Assembly (NCBI GenBank): GCA_017416465.1
Contig: JAFQCK010000146.1
Location: forward strand, 62,001-126,000
Reading direction: 5' to 3'
Origin: Lachnospiraceae bacterium
GTDB lineage: Bacteria; Bacillota; Clostridia; Lachnospirales; Lachnospiraceae
DNA: 64,000 nucleotides
Below are positions 43,975 through 52,849 of this stretch, piece after piece. Both the position numbers and the translations under genes were made by a program. The notes beneath the pieces were generated by a model, which ran no database searches, was not told the DNA's origin, and saw only the letters and a list, made by a program, of their open reading frames with translations. The first letter of the stretch is position 1, and every line of letters begins with the position of its first letter.

Positions 43975-46035
43975 TTACACTTCTTTTTCTTTTACCATTT
44001 TTAAAACAGTTTCTTTTACTATCTCTTTTGCCTCACTAATAGAAGCATTTTCAAGCTGTGCTCCGGCAGTATCCAAGTGACCACCACCACCTAATTTTTC
44101 CATAATAAGCTGTACACTTATATCTCCCATTGAACGTGCACTTATATATACTTTGCTGTTAAATTCAGTAAGTACAAATGTCGCTTTAATTCCTCTGATA
44201 TTCAAAAGTTCATTAGCAATCTGCGCACCTAACACTGTTGGACTGTCTATTCCTTCTGATGGACATACGGCTAAAGAATACACATCTCCAAAAACTTCTG
44301 CAGTAGATATAGCTTTTGCTTTCGCTCTATAATCATCCATCGAATCTCTAAACATCTGTCTGACATGTGTTACATCCGCACCATGTTTTCTTAAAAATGC
44401 TGCTGCCTCAAAAGTTCTTACACCTGTATTTTTTGTAAAATTATTCGTATCTACCATAATACCTGCGTACATTGCTTCTGCTTCGATATTTTTTACTTTT
44501 ATTCCATCTATAAAATATTGTAAAATTTCTGCTACCATCTCAGATGCAGACGAAGCATACGGTTCAATATAAGACAATGCTGCATTCTCTATCACATCAC
44601 TACTTCTTCTATGATGGTCAAGAATTACCACATCCTTAGCTCTTGAAAGAATTTGTGGACATTCAACATAGCTTGGTCTGCTTACATCGACAACTACTAC
44701 CGCAGTATTAGAATCAACTATATCTATAGCCTCATCACTGTTTATAAATAATTCTTCATATTCATCATTTTCTTTAAATATTTCCAACATCGGTCTTATA
44801 GATGATGTTATCTCATTAATTACTATATATGCCTTTTTATTAATTGACTTAACAGCTCTTGAAATTCCAATAGCCGAACCAAACGAATCAATATCACCTA
44901 TCTTATGCCCCATAATTACTATCTTTTCTTTAGTTTCCAATACTTCCCTAAGTGCGTGAGCTTTTACCCTTGCTTTTACTCTGGTATTTTTCTCAACCTG
45001 TTTAGACTTTCCACCATAGAAATAAAGTCTTTCACCATCTTTTACAACCGCCTGGTCTCCGCCTCTTCCTAATGCCATTTCTATAGCAACTCTGGAATAT
45101 TCAACACTATGTGTATATTCTTCTCCATTAACTCCAAAGCCAATACTTATAGTAACTGCCATTTCATTTCCAATATTAACGGCTTTTACCTCATCAAGAA
45201 TAGAAAATTTATCACTTTGAAGTACAGATATATACTTCTGCTTCATAGCGATAAAATATTTATCTTTTTCAATTTTCTTAACAATTGCGTTATATGCCGC
45301 AAAATATTTATTAATTCGTCTATCTATAAGTGCAACCAAAAGTGATTGTCTTACATCTTCTACACTTTGCAAAGCATCATCATAGTTATCAATATAAATT
45401 AGCCCGGCAACCATCTTTTGTTCATTATTCTCTTTAGTAAGACGTTTAATCTCCGTTTCGTCAAACATATACATAGCAACAAGATATTCTGTACCTTCTT
45501 CTACTCCATCATCAGTAAAATCCTTATTGAGCTGAATTTTATTAAATTCTACTCTATAAAAAACAGACTCATGTGTTATATATGTAATGGAAACTTCACT
45601 ATCTTCCTCAAACTTAAGACTATCAAGACTTATATCCGAAAACATTGAATTAATATATTTTACACCTGTATTTTTACATATATTTTCCAAAACAGGATTT
45701 CCCCATAAAAATTTACCATCTTTATCAAGCAATCCATATGGAATATCCAATCCTTTAATAAGCTTTTTCTGTACCTGCGTATAATCTGTAGCAAAATCAA
45801 TTAATTCCTGCTTGTATTTTCCTTTAGCTAAATTATAAAAAACAATAGAAAATATCAAATATATACTTAATGCTATACTTAATATAAATCCACCTTTAAT
45901 ATCTCGCGTGTATTCCCATATAACAATCGGCAATGCTGCAAAGGAAAAATACATTGGCATCTTTAAATATAACGATGTCTGACCCTTAAGTCTGCTACCT
46001 ATAAAGTTTACAGCGTTTTTATCATTCTTTTTCAT
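43975..46035 (-). CDS. gdpP: Cyclic-di-AMP phosphodiesterase GdpP
   Basis: The 686-residue membrane enzyme has two N-terminal membrane helices (about 25-70). A PAS-like domain (about 90-190) and a degenerate GGDEF domain (about 205-340; no GGDEF signature) follow. The DHH-DHHA1 phosphodiesterase (about 365-686) has MGHKIGDIDSFGSAIGI, VILDHHRRSSD and GGGGHLDTAGAQ. It hydrolyses c-di-AMP to pApA and so controls osmolyte and wall homeostasis. First of gdpP-rplI-dnaB. Confidence 0.93.
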   Translation of the reverse strand: MKKNDKNAVNFIGSRLKGQTSLYLKMPMYFSFAALPIVIWEYTRDIKGGFILSIALSIYLIFSIVFYNLAKGKYKQELIDFATDYTQVQKKLIKGLDIPYGLLDKDGKFLWGNPVLENICKNTGVKYINSMFSDISLDSLKFEEDSEVSITYITHESVFYRVEFNKIQLNKDFTDDGVEEGTEYLVAMYMFDETEIKRLTKENNEQKMVAGLIYIDNYDDALQSVEDVRQSLLVALIDRRINKYFAAYNAIVKKIEKDKYFIAMKQKYISVLQSDKFSILDEVKAVNIGNEMAVTISIGFGVNGEEYTHSVEYSRVAIEMALGRGGDQAVVKDGERLYFYGGKSKQVEKNTRVKARVKAHALREVLETKEKIVIMGHKIGDIDSFGSAIGISRAVKSINKKAYIVINEITSSIRPMLEIFKENDEYEELFINSDEAIDIVDSNTAVVVVDVSRPSYVECPQILSRAKDVVILDHHRRSSDVIENAALSYIEPYASSASEMVAEILQYFIDGIKVKNIEAEAMYAGIMVDTNNFTKNTGVRTFEAAAFLRKHGADVTHVRQMFRDSMDDYRAKAKAISTAEVFGDVYSLAVCPSEGIDSPTVLGAQIANELLNIRGIKATFVLTEFNSKVYISARSMGDISVQLIMEKLGGGGHLDTAGAQLENASISEAKEIVKETVLKMVKEKEV

Positions 46036-46135
46036 TTTACTTTCTTTGTAACCTCTTTTTTTCTCTAAATAAAGAATTAATGAGCGTATTATTATTTCGC
46101 ATCATTTAAAGCTAGCGTGCACTTAAGTATAGCAT

Positions 46136-46144
46136 ATTATAACA
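46136..46144 (-). promoter_or_regulatory. Extended -10 promoter candidate for gdpP
   Basis: TGTTATAAT on the minus strand, about 100 bases before the gdpP start. No good -35 is seen, consistent with an extended -10 promoter. Confidence 0.4.
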
Positions 46145-46211
46145 TTTTTTACTAGAAGGTTTAAATAGTCTATAACATTTTTTTATATTGCCACACTCTA
46201 CTTCAACTAAA

Positions 46212-46245
46212 AATACAGGCTACATTGTCACATGCAACCTGTATT
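46212..46245 (-). terminator. Terminator of the cell-surface protein gene
   Basis: Stem AATACAGG with CCTGTATT, with inner pairing, followed by TTTTTAG on the minus strand. It begins 15 bases past the stop codon. Confidence 0.75.
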
Positions 46246-46259
46246 TTATCAGAAAGCTA

Positions 46260-47975
46260 TTATTTATTATACAATTTTTTATTACTAAACATGCTAATAC
46301 TAACCACAACCATACTTAAAATACACATAATAAAATTGGCATAATCCATTCCATCTGATGTTTTTGGATTCTCATTACTATGCATCCTTTCCACAAATAC
46401 ATATGTGCTAAAATGATTTGTTTCAAATGTAACCTTTCCATCCTTTACACATACTATTCCAAGAGATTCCATATCGGACTTATCACTATTCACTCTAAAC
46501 ACCTCAATATATTTAGCATTCTTCAATTTCTCCATAACCGGCATTGTTATTTTTATCATTTTTTTCGGTTGAATCTCTTTACCCTCCCTAGTTAGTCTTA
46601 TATCCATAACCATATATTTACTTCCCAAAACACTCTTATTCTTTTCTACTAACTTATAATCATCAGACTCGCCTTGTACTATTCCTATTTTTATTTTATC
46701 ATTTTTTTCAACACCTTCTACAACCACACCTTTTTCAAGACTTTCTGCTTCTGATTCAGTAATTACTCCTTCATATCTATCTGTTTTATTATTATCATTT
46801 TTTGAATTTTCTTTTTCTACATTTTCTTCTTTTTCTTCTTCATCTGTAATTTTTATACTTATTGTTTTTTCCGCTGTATATAATATAGGTTTTTCATTAC
46901 CAAATATATATTTACTATATGTACTATTACTCCATTCTTCCTCACTAGGCATAGTTGCTATATATTTAATTTGTAATTTTACTGTACCATTTTTTACGAA
47001 TTCTATTTTTTCAGTAGTAGATAACTTTCCATAAACCTGTTCAGATCGTTTAATACAATCCTCTCCTTCTAGCACCACAATCTCCGGACTATAAATCCCC
47101 TCGAACAATTTAAGAATCTCTTCATCTTCCATATACAAATTCTCAAGTCCCGTCTTAAACTCAACATAGCTTCCAAGCTTAATAACTTCAGGTACATTAG
47201 TTGTTATTACAGGTTCTTCAACAACTAATATTCCTGTCTCTACAGGTTTTAATGTACCGGCTTTTATTGCATCATAATCCATATTTTCATACATACCATA
47301 TGAATACGAACCTGGATACAAAGCTATTGTGGCTACATTATTACAATTTTCGTGTAACTCTCCATTATAATCATACTTAACCGCTGTAAATATATGTCCC
47401 GGCCACACTCTCTGCTGTGCTCCTCCACCAGATCCTGGCATGGAAAAACTATTATTCGGCTCAGAAATATATATACCCGGTCTACAACCATAATTAGCAT
47501 TAATTATTTTATAATCTATTTGTTCACCCACTTTTATACTATTAGGAACTCCTATAAATTCAATATCCCTTTCCTCTAATACATTAAATTCATAAATTTT
47601 AGTTTCTACCACCTCAATATTTTCCTCAATTCTATCCATACCTTCTATATAATCCCTATACTCAATTTTCACTTTTGAATAACCTTCTCTTACTGCACAT
47701 ATCTCCTGATTCCCCCATTCATCTGTTAATATTTCTACTGATTCTCCTTCAATACAAGTATATTTTTTTAGATTCGATGCACCACAATCTATATAATCTC
47801 TTACTTTATCTCCCATCCATAATTCATTTATTTTTTCCGAATCAAGAAAAAATTCCTCAATAGTATAATTATTTGTTTCTGCACTAACAGTTGTCGTCTT
47901 ACCTATAATTCCTCCTGTAACAAGCAAAGACACTCCTAGACCGAATAAAATCTTTTTTATCATTTTTTTCTTCAT
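46260..47975 (-). CDS. Cell-wall-anchored surface protein with NPKTS-type sorting signal
   Basis: The 571-residue exported protein has a signal peptide (about 1-34, ending TVSA). A beta-rich body includes acidic stretches. An Asn/Lys/Glu linker (about 375-400) is followed by a domain with VVVEGVEKNDKIKIGIVQGE and a final NHFSTYVFVER segment. The C-terminus is NPKTSD, a hydrophobic stretch, then NKKLYNK, which is the layout of a sortase substrate with an NPxTS/NPKTG-like pentapeptide. The start is ATG 47975, seven bases from AGGTGA; ATG 47981 is too close. Binding target unknown. Confidence 0.65.
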   Translation of the reverse strand: MKKKMIKKILFGLGVSLLVTGGIIGKTTTVSAETNNYTIEEFFLDSEKINELWMGDKVRDYIDCGASNLKKYTCIEGESVEILTDEWGNQEICAVREGYSKVKIEYRDYIEGMDRIEENIEVVETKIYEFNVLEERDIEFIGVPNSIKVGEQIDYKIINANYGCRPGIYISEPNNSFSMPGSGGGAQQRVWPGHIFTAVKYDYNGELHENCNNVATIALYPGSYSYGMYENMDYDAIKAGTLKPVETGILVVEEPVITTNVPEVIKLGSYVEFKTGLENLYMEDEEILKLFEGIYSPEIVVLEGEDCIKRSEQVYGKLSTTEKIEFVKNGTVKLQIKYIATMPSEEEWSNSTYSKYIFGNEKPILYTAEKTISIKITDEEEKEENVEKENSKNDNNKTDRYEGVITESEAESLEKGVVVEGVEKNDKIKIGIVQGESDDYKLVEKNKSVLGSKYMVMDIRLTREGKEIQPKKMIKITMPVMEKLKNAKYIEVFRVNSDKSDMESLGIVCVKDGKVTFETNHFSTYVFVERMHSNENPKTSDGMDYANFIMCILSMVVVSISMFSNKKLYNK

Positions 47976-48066
47976 ACTCATTTCACCTATATTCCTTAGA
48001 ATATCCTTTCTTTTTTTTAATATAATAGCAGATGAAAGAGTTTAAGTGTTAAGCTGTAAGCTTAGT

Positions 48067-48095
48067 ATTATACATTTTTATAATTTTTCCTACAA
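48067..48095 (-). promoter_or_regulatory. Promoter candidate of the surface protein gene
   Basis: TTGTAG, 17-base spacer, TATAAT on the minus strand, about 90 bases upstream of the start codon. Confidence 0.5.
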
Positions 48096-48131
48096 AATTC
48101 TTATGCAAAAAACTTTGCAACAAATAAAAAT

Positions 48132-48170
48132 AGAAGTGTTGCTCATATCATAATAACAAGCAATACTTCT
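48132..48170 (-). terminator. Terminator of mscL
   Basis: Stem AGAAGTGTTGC with GCAATACTTCT (one G-U), followed by ATTTTTATTT on the minus strand. About 60 bases past the mscL stop. Confidence 0.75.
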
Positions 48171-48230
48171 AATTTTTACACTTAACACTATATTAACTAT
48201 TCTGTATCATTAAATATCTATCTTACTAAT

Positions 48231-48686
48231 TTACTCAACTTCACTTGTACAATGTGGACATCTTGTCGCCTCTAATGCAATATCACTCTTACAGTAAGGA
48301 CATTTCTTGGTTGTAGGAGCCGCAGGAGCTTCTTCCTCCTTGCCAATATCCGCAAGCTTATTCATTCCTTTTACAAGAAGAAATACGATAAACGCCATTA
48401 TGATGAAGTTAATCACATCTGCAATAAATGCACCAAATTCAAGCGACTGACCACGAACCTTAAGTGCCAATTTTGCTGCCTGATTATCCATCTTTCCAAA
48501 ACAGTTAAGAAGAGGTGTAATAATGTTAGTTGTAAGTGATGTCACTAATCCGTTAAATGCTCCACCGATTAAAACACCGACAGCCATACTCATTACATTT
48601 CCTTTTAAAGCAAATGTCTTAAATTCGTTTAAAAAGCCTCCGACTTTTTTTCCACCCTCTTTTGTTTTATCTTTAAGTTTTCCCAT
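48231..48686 (-). CDS. mscL: Large-conductance mechanosensitive channel MscL with C-terminal zinc ribbon
   Basis: The 151-residue osmotic safety valve has the N-terminal helix with FLNEFKTFALKGNVMSMAVG and the pore helix VLIGGAFNGLVTSLTTNIIT. FGAFIADVINFIIMAFIVFL is the second membrane helix. Usual MscL ends with a short helical bundle. Here an EEEAPAAPTTKK linker leads to CPYCKSDIALEATRCPHC, a zinc ribbon. Ribosome site AAAGGAAAA. Monocistronic. Confidence 0.9.
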   Translation of the reverse strand: MGKLKDKTKEGGKKVGGFLNEFKTFALKGNVMSMAVGVLIGGAFNGLVTSLTTNIITPLLNCFGKMDNQAAKLALKVRGQSLEFGAFIADVINFIIMAFIVFLLVKGMNKLADIGKEEEAPAAPTTKKCPYCKSDIALEATRCPHCTSEVE

Positions 48687-48851
48687 ATGTATTTTCCTTT
48701 CTGTTTGTTATAAAAATTTTCTTATAGATTTTATAAAGTTAAAATCATAACCGATATTTGCACAATAACATAATATTGTACTAATTTCAACTGTTTTTGA
48801 TATAACTATTTTAATTTAATAGAGTTTGCTAATTTTTATTTGATTACCAAA

Positions 48852-48878
48852 AACAGCGTAGACTTTCGCCACGCTGTT
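48852..48878 (-). terminator. Terminator of the zinc-ribbon membrane protein gene
   Basis: Stem AACAGCGT with ACGCTGTT and loop GGCGAAAGTCT on the minus strand, followed by TTTTT, 25 bases past the stop. Confidence 0.8.
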
Positions 48879-48903
48879 AGTTGTATTACATGTTCTGTAT
48901 ATT

Positions 48904-49962
48904 CTAATAAATTTCATCAATAAAATATCTTATATACACTACTTCTCCATCCGAATATGCAATTTCAATATAACTTTCCATTGTTTCAGATGTTTCAAAA
49001 AGACTTATATAGTTACCATCTTTTTCAAAAGTTAAAATTGGAGTACCTAATCTATTCTTCACAGAATCAAATGAAGCCTCTCCATTTATACCAAAGGAAA
49101 AACATAACCATTTTCTATATCCCGGCAACAAATTCTCATATTCTATCTTTACTGATGTAACCTTTTCATTAGATGTTATTACAGTTATTCCTTCGCAACC
49201 ATAAACATCCTCTTCAAGTTCATCAAATTCATCCACCAGTTTTTCAAGTTTTGTTTCAACTACTCTGATATCACTATTTAATACACCTAAAAGGTCTATA
49301 GTGTCGTTAATATAGACATCTTCAACTTTTTTAAATTTCACATCAGTTCCAATATTCCACAAGCTATCAGAACTAACACTTGTAAGTTTAATATTCACAT
49401 ATATTTCTTCGTCCATAAATAATATTTTGCCAATTCCACCATTGCCCCAGCCATCATTTCCAAATATAAATTCTGCTTCACCATCAATTATCTCAGCTTC
49501 TACACCTGTAATTTCAGCTATTCTCGAAGCCGGTGGCGACTGATACGTTCCCAAATCAAATATCACTTTTTCATCGTTCATTGATATAATTTTAAGCACA
49601 CTTCCACCATCAAGTTCAGGGCTTTCTCCCGAAAAATCTGCGTTATACCAAGTTCCACAGTAGTTTAATGGTGTACTTTCATTATCTGTATTGTTTGTAT
49701 CATTATCCGATATAATATTCTCATTTTTCGGATTATCTTCTTTATATTGTTTCTCTTTCTTAGGAACATTATTTCTCAATACAACAACCAGTAAACATAC
49801 TACTATTACCACAGTTATTGCAAGGACTACTGCAATAAATTTATTCTTTTTCCGAACCAATTTAGACTTGTTATAATCTTTAACATCGCCAAACTTCTCC
49901 ATACAATATGGACAAAATTGTATCTCATCAGGCAAATCTTTACCACAGTTAGGACAATTCAT
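48904..49962 (-). CDS. Zinc-ribbon, single-TM protein with extracytoplasmic domain
   Basis: The 352-residue protein has an N-terminal zinc ribbon (CPNCGKDLPDEIQFCPYC, 3-20), a basic segment and one membrane helix (about 42-63). A disordered Asn/Asp-rich spacer (66-98) leads to a beta-rich extracytoplasmic region (99-352). CGTWYNADFSGESPELDGG recalls lipocalin-like or DUF4352-like sheets but is not assigned. C-terminal part is rich in Glu, Asp and Val. Function unknown. It lies upstream of mscL and downstream of the kinase gene, each with its own ribosome site. Confidence 0.6.
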   Translation of the reverse strand: MNCPNCGKDLPDEIQFCPYCMEKFGDVKDYNKSKLVRKKNKFIAVVLAITVVIVVCLLVVVLRNNVPKKEKQYKEDNPKNENIISDNDTNNTDNESTPLNYCGTWYNADFSGESPELDGGSVLKIISMNDEKVIFDLGTYQSPPASRIAEITGVEAEIIDGEAEFIFGNDGWGNGGIGKILFMDEEIYVNIKLTSVSSDSLWNIGTDVKFKKVEDVYINDTIDLLGVLNSDIRVVETKLEKLVDEFDELEEDVYGCEGITVITSNEKVTSVKIEYENLLPGYRKWLCFSFGINGEASFDSVKNRLGTPILTFEKDGNYISLFETSETMESYIEIAYSDGEVVYIRYFIDEIY

Positions 49963-50158
49963 ATATATTAACCTCTTTCGTTTTTTACCATTATAACAAA
50001 GAAAAAAGATTCATTAAATAGTTTTTAACTAAAGTTAAAGTTTAATTAAAACCTCTATTATCATAATTTTCCTTTGTCATAGGCATTAACGTAAAAACAT
50101 CTACACCATTCATATTTAGTTATAACAAATTAAATGAATTATGTACTAAGCTATGTGC

Positions 50159-50854
50159 TTACTTTAAAATATTCTTCACACTTTGAAATCTTTCGTCCGG
50201 GTTAATTCTAGTACATTTATTGACTATACTTTTCCATTTCCCATCACACATCTTTTTTGCAGGATGTTCCCCTGTAAGCATTATATTTATTAGAATTCCA
50301 AGTGCATATATATCCGTTCTCGGGTCACTTTCAGCAATTCCATACTGCTCCGGTGCCGCAAATCCATTTGTACCTAAGATTCTTGTATCTTTTTCGTTTG
50401 TACTGTTACATATTCTTGATATATTAAAATCTATAAGTTTTACTATGCCTTTATTATTCACCATTATATTTTCCGGCTTTACATCTCTATGAACTATATT
50501 ATTGCTGTGCAAAACATCCAGCACATCTACCAATTGATTTATAACCCTTTCAACACCTTTCTCTATATAATGTCCTGTTTGCAATATCTCACCAACCGTT
50601 ATACCTTCTATATATTCTTCAATAACAATTGACTTTTCTCCATTCGATATTGCCTCATATACAATTGGCAAATTTCTATGTTTAATCATAGTTAAAGCCT
50701 TGTATGCAACACAATCCCCAACATATTTTCTTACAATTACACGTTTGCCATTATTTTTATTAGTCATAAGCATAATTGTATAATCTTTTTTTCTTTTTAT
50801 TACTTTTTCTATTTCATACTCTTTATCTATAACATTCTCAATCCATCTATACAT
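50159..50854 (-). CDS. Soluble Ser/Thr protein kinase, DFN variant
   Basis: The 231-residue kinase domain lacks a membrane segment or extracellular domain. The glycine-rich loop is poor (KVIKRKKDYTIMLM), followed by KRVIVRKY with the ATP Lys. The catalytic loop HRDVKPENIMV (near 122) is intact. DFG reads DFNISR. The activation segment GTNGFAAPEQYG and TDIYALGILINIML match bacterial kinases with a relaxed second metal site. Divergent from an HTH gene. Substrates unknown. Confidence 0.8.
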   Translation of the reverse strand: MYRWIENVIDKEYEIEKVIKRKKDYTIMLMTNKNNGKRVIVRKYVGDCVAYKALTMIKHRNLPIVYEAISNGEKSIVIEEYIEGITVGEILQTGHYIEKGVERVINQLVDVLDVLHSNNIVHRDVKPENIMVNNKGIVKLIDFNISRICNSTNEKDTRILGTNGFAAPEQYGIAESDPRTDIYALGILINIMLTGEHPAKKMCDGKWKSIVNKCTRINPDERFQSVKNILK

Positions 50855-51006
50855 TTTATTTATTTCCTTTAATATTTTAAATATATTATAACAGACAAAT
50901 TTATTAATTCAAATATTCAATACTAAGCAGATTGCTTAGTACTTTTTTACTTGCAATGTGATACAATATAATTATTATTTAAGGCAATTTTCGAAGGAGT
51001 ATTACT

Positions 51007-51426
51007 ATGAACAAACCGACAGATGATTTATATAAAGAACTAAACCAGACTTTACATATTGAAGAATATTTAAAAGAGAATGACAAATTTTTGATAGATA
51101 CAACTTTATCAGATTATTTATGCAACAAATTTGATGAAATGCATATTTCGAAATCAAGTGTATTAAAAAAAGCTGATATTAATGAAATATATGGTTATCA
51201 GATTCTTTCAGGAAAAAGATCACCTTCCCGCAATAAATTATTATCCATTTGCATAGGTGCAGGTTTTTCTCTTGAAGAAACAAATGAAACTCTAAGAATT
51301 GCTGAATACTCACCACTATTTCCTAAACTCAAACGTGATAGCATAATCATATTCGGCTTACAAAACCATTATCCGATTTGGAAAATAAATGAATCGCTTT
51401 ATAACAATGAAGTTCAACCATTATAA
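51007..51426 (+). CDS. HTH-containing small protein, divergent from the kinase gene
   Basis: This 139-residue protein has a central helix-turn-helix-like region (about 50-85: KSSVLKKADINEIYGYQILS and GKRSPSRNKLLSICIGAGFS) resembling a Cro/C1 fold. The N-terminal 40 residues are acidic. The end IFGLQNHYPIWKINESLY is a helical hook. I recall similar proteins beside Ser/Thr kinases in clostridia, so it may be a substrate or regulator; unproven. GAAGGAG lies before ATG. Confidence 0.6.
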   Translation: MNKPTDDLYKELNQTLHIEEYLKENDKFLIDTTLSDYLCNKFDEMHISKSSVLKKADINEIYGYQILSGKRSPSRNKLLSICIGAGFSLEETNETLRIAEYSPLFPKLKRDSIIIFGLQNHYPIWKINESLYNNEVQPL

Positions 51427-51470
51427 AAAAAGAACAACTCCTGTTTTGAATTGCGAGTTGTTCTTTTTTT
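51427..51470 (+). terminator. Terminator of the small HTH gene
   Basis: Stem AGAACAACTC with GAGTTGTTCT and a seven-T tract. Confidence 0.85.
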
Positions 51471-51561
51471 ATTAATTTTTTTAATTATCCAAATTTATAT
51501 GTACAATTACATTTATAATTATACTTAATTGATGTACACTTGTACTTAGCTACATGCTTAA

Positions 51562-51598
51562 TTTTAAAAAACCCCATAGTTCTTTCGAACTATGGGGT
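51562..51598 (-). terminator. Terminator of the rpsF-ssb-rpsR operon
   Basis: Perfect 12-bp stem ACCCCATAGTTC with GAACTATGGGGT and a GAAA loop on the minus strand, followed by TTTTTTAAAA. Confidence 0.9.
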
Positions 51599-51612
51599 AA
51601 AATCCATTAAAA

Positions 51613-51885
51613 TTAATCTAATGTGTATGGCATTAAAGCTACGTGTCTAGCTCTCTTTACAGCAACTGTAAGAGCTCTCTGATGTTTAGCACAGTTTCCT
51701 GTGATTCTTCTTGGAAGAATTTTTCCTCTTTCAGAAACGTATCTCTTTAATTTATTAACATCCTTGTAATCAATTACGTTATTATTTTCGCCACAGAATA
51801 CGCAAACTTTCTTTCTTCTGCGTCCGCCTCTTCTCTTCATTGGAGCATCGCTTCTGTCGCCTTTTTCTGATTTATTATATGGCAT
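51613..51885 (-). CDS. rpsR: Ribosomal protein bS18, Cys-containing form
   Basis: The 90-residue protein has [39 protein letters not shown] and [20 protein letters not shown]. Three Cys and a His (CxxC, NCxxH) are placed to bind zinc, the C+ form of bS18. The start is ATG 51885, eight bases from AAGGAGG. Last of rpsF-ssb-rpsR. Confidence 0.96.
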   Translation of the reverse strand: MPYNKSEKGDRSDAPMKRRGGRRRKKVCVFCGENNNVIDYKDVNKLKRYVSERGKILPRRITGNCAKHQRALTVAVKRARHVALMPYTLD

Positions 51886-51921
51886 TGAAATGGCCTCCTT
51901 CACTTATAATTTAGTTGAAAT

Positions 51922-52365
51922 CTAGTTAAATGGTAAACCTTCGTCTTCCACGCCATCAGGTATATTCATAAATCCATCACCTGCTGCACTGGTTGGCTCA
52001 GGTCTTGCTGCCTGGTAAGCCCCTTCATTATTACCGGCTGCTGCCCTACTCTCAGCAAATTCACAATTCTCTACAACCACGTCTGTAGTAAACACTCTTA
52101 CTCCGTCTTTATTAGTGTAACTGCCTGTCTGAATTCTTCCTTCAACCACAAGCTTTGTTCCCTGATGACAATATCTTTCGATAAACTCACCTGTTTTTCC
52201 AAATGCTGTACAAGATATAAAATCAGCTGATTGCTGGTCACCGTCTCTTTTAAATCTTCTGTCAACAGCTAACGTAAATCTTGCTATAGCCATCGACTGT
52301 TCGCTCTGCGAATATCTAACTTCAGGGTCTCTTGTTAAACGACCCATAAGAATGACTTTATTCAT
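51922..52365 (-). CDS. ssb: Single-stranded DNA-binding protein
   Basis: The 147-residue OB-fold protein (MNKVILMGRLTRDPEVRYSQ, RFTLAVDRRFKR, FISCTAFGKTGEFIERYCHQ, KLVVEGRIQTGSYTNKDGVR) has a short Ala-rich linker and the acidic tip EDEGLPFN that recruits replication partners. Between rpsF and rpsR, the conserved order. Confidence 0.96.
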   Translation of the reverse strand: MNKVILMGRLTRDPEVRYSQSEQSMAIARFTLAVDRRFKRDGDQQSADFISCTAFGKTGEFIERYCHQGTKLVVEGRIQTGSYTNKDGVRVFTTDVVVENCEFAESRAAAGNNEGAYQAARPEPTSAAGDGFMNIPDGVEDEGLPFN

Positions 52366-52413
52366 ACTTACCTCTTTTCCAGATATCTACTATCTTATTG
52401 TATTCTTTAATTA

Positions 52414-52701
52414 TTAAGCTTCATCTTTAACACATAAGAATCTTACTACGTTTTCCATAATACGGATTGACTGCTCAACCTGTGCAGGACATGTAGCATC
52501 TGATTCAAATTTAATGAAATAATAGAACGCATCTCTCATCTTCTGAATTTCGTAAGCTAATCTTTTCTTACCCCATTCATCAACGTTAGTAACTGTTCCA
52601 CCGAAACGAGCGATATACTCTTTTACCTTTTCGATAGTAGCAGCTCTTTCATCATCTTCGAGTTTTGCGCTAACAACTACTGCTAATTCATATTTGTTCA
52701 T
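52414..52701 (-). CDS. rpsF: Ribosomal protein bS6
   Basis: The 95-residue protein has MNKYELAVVVSAKLEDDERA, FGGTVTNVDEWGKKRLAYEI and AFYYFIKFESDATCPAQVEQ. It dimerises with bS18 in the 30S platform. AAGGAGG lies before ATG. First gene of the operon; a leader with a hairpin precedes it. Confidence 0.96.
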   Translation of the reverse strand: MNKYELAVVVSAKLEDDERAATIEKVKEYIARFGGTVTNVDEWGKKRLAYEIQKMRDAFYYFIKFESDATCPAQVEQSIRIMENVVRFLCVKDEA

Positions 52702-52730
52702 GCGTATTTTACCTCCTTTTGGTCTCTGGC

Positions 52731-52748
52731 CCCCTACTCAAATAGGGA
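52731..52748 (-). promoter_or_regulatory. Leader hairpin before rpsF
   Basis: CCCTA-TTTGAG-TAGGG hairpin followed by GGCCAGAGACC and the SD. Firmicute rpsF leaders can bind the S6:S18 complex, but I cannot see the full consensus here. Confidence 0.35.
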
Positions 52749-52784
52749 ACAAGGATATTTAAATATAATATATCACGAATACAT

Positions 52785-52813
52785 AGTTTAACATACGATT
52801 TAACTAAATGCAA
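52785..52813 (-). promoter_or_regulatory. Promoter candidate of rpsF-ssb-rpsR
   Basis: TTGCAT, 17-base spacer, TAAACT on the minus strand, about 84 bases upstream of the rpsF start. Confidence 0.55.
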
Positions 52814-52849
52814 GCAAATTTTTAGGACAATTTTATTTATCTATTCCAT

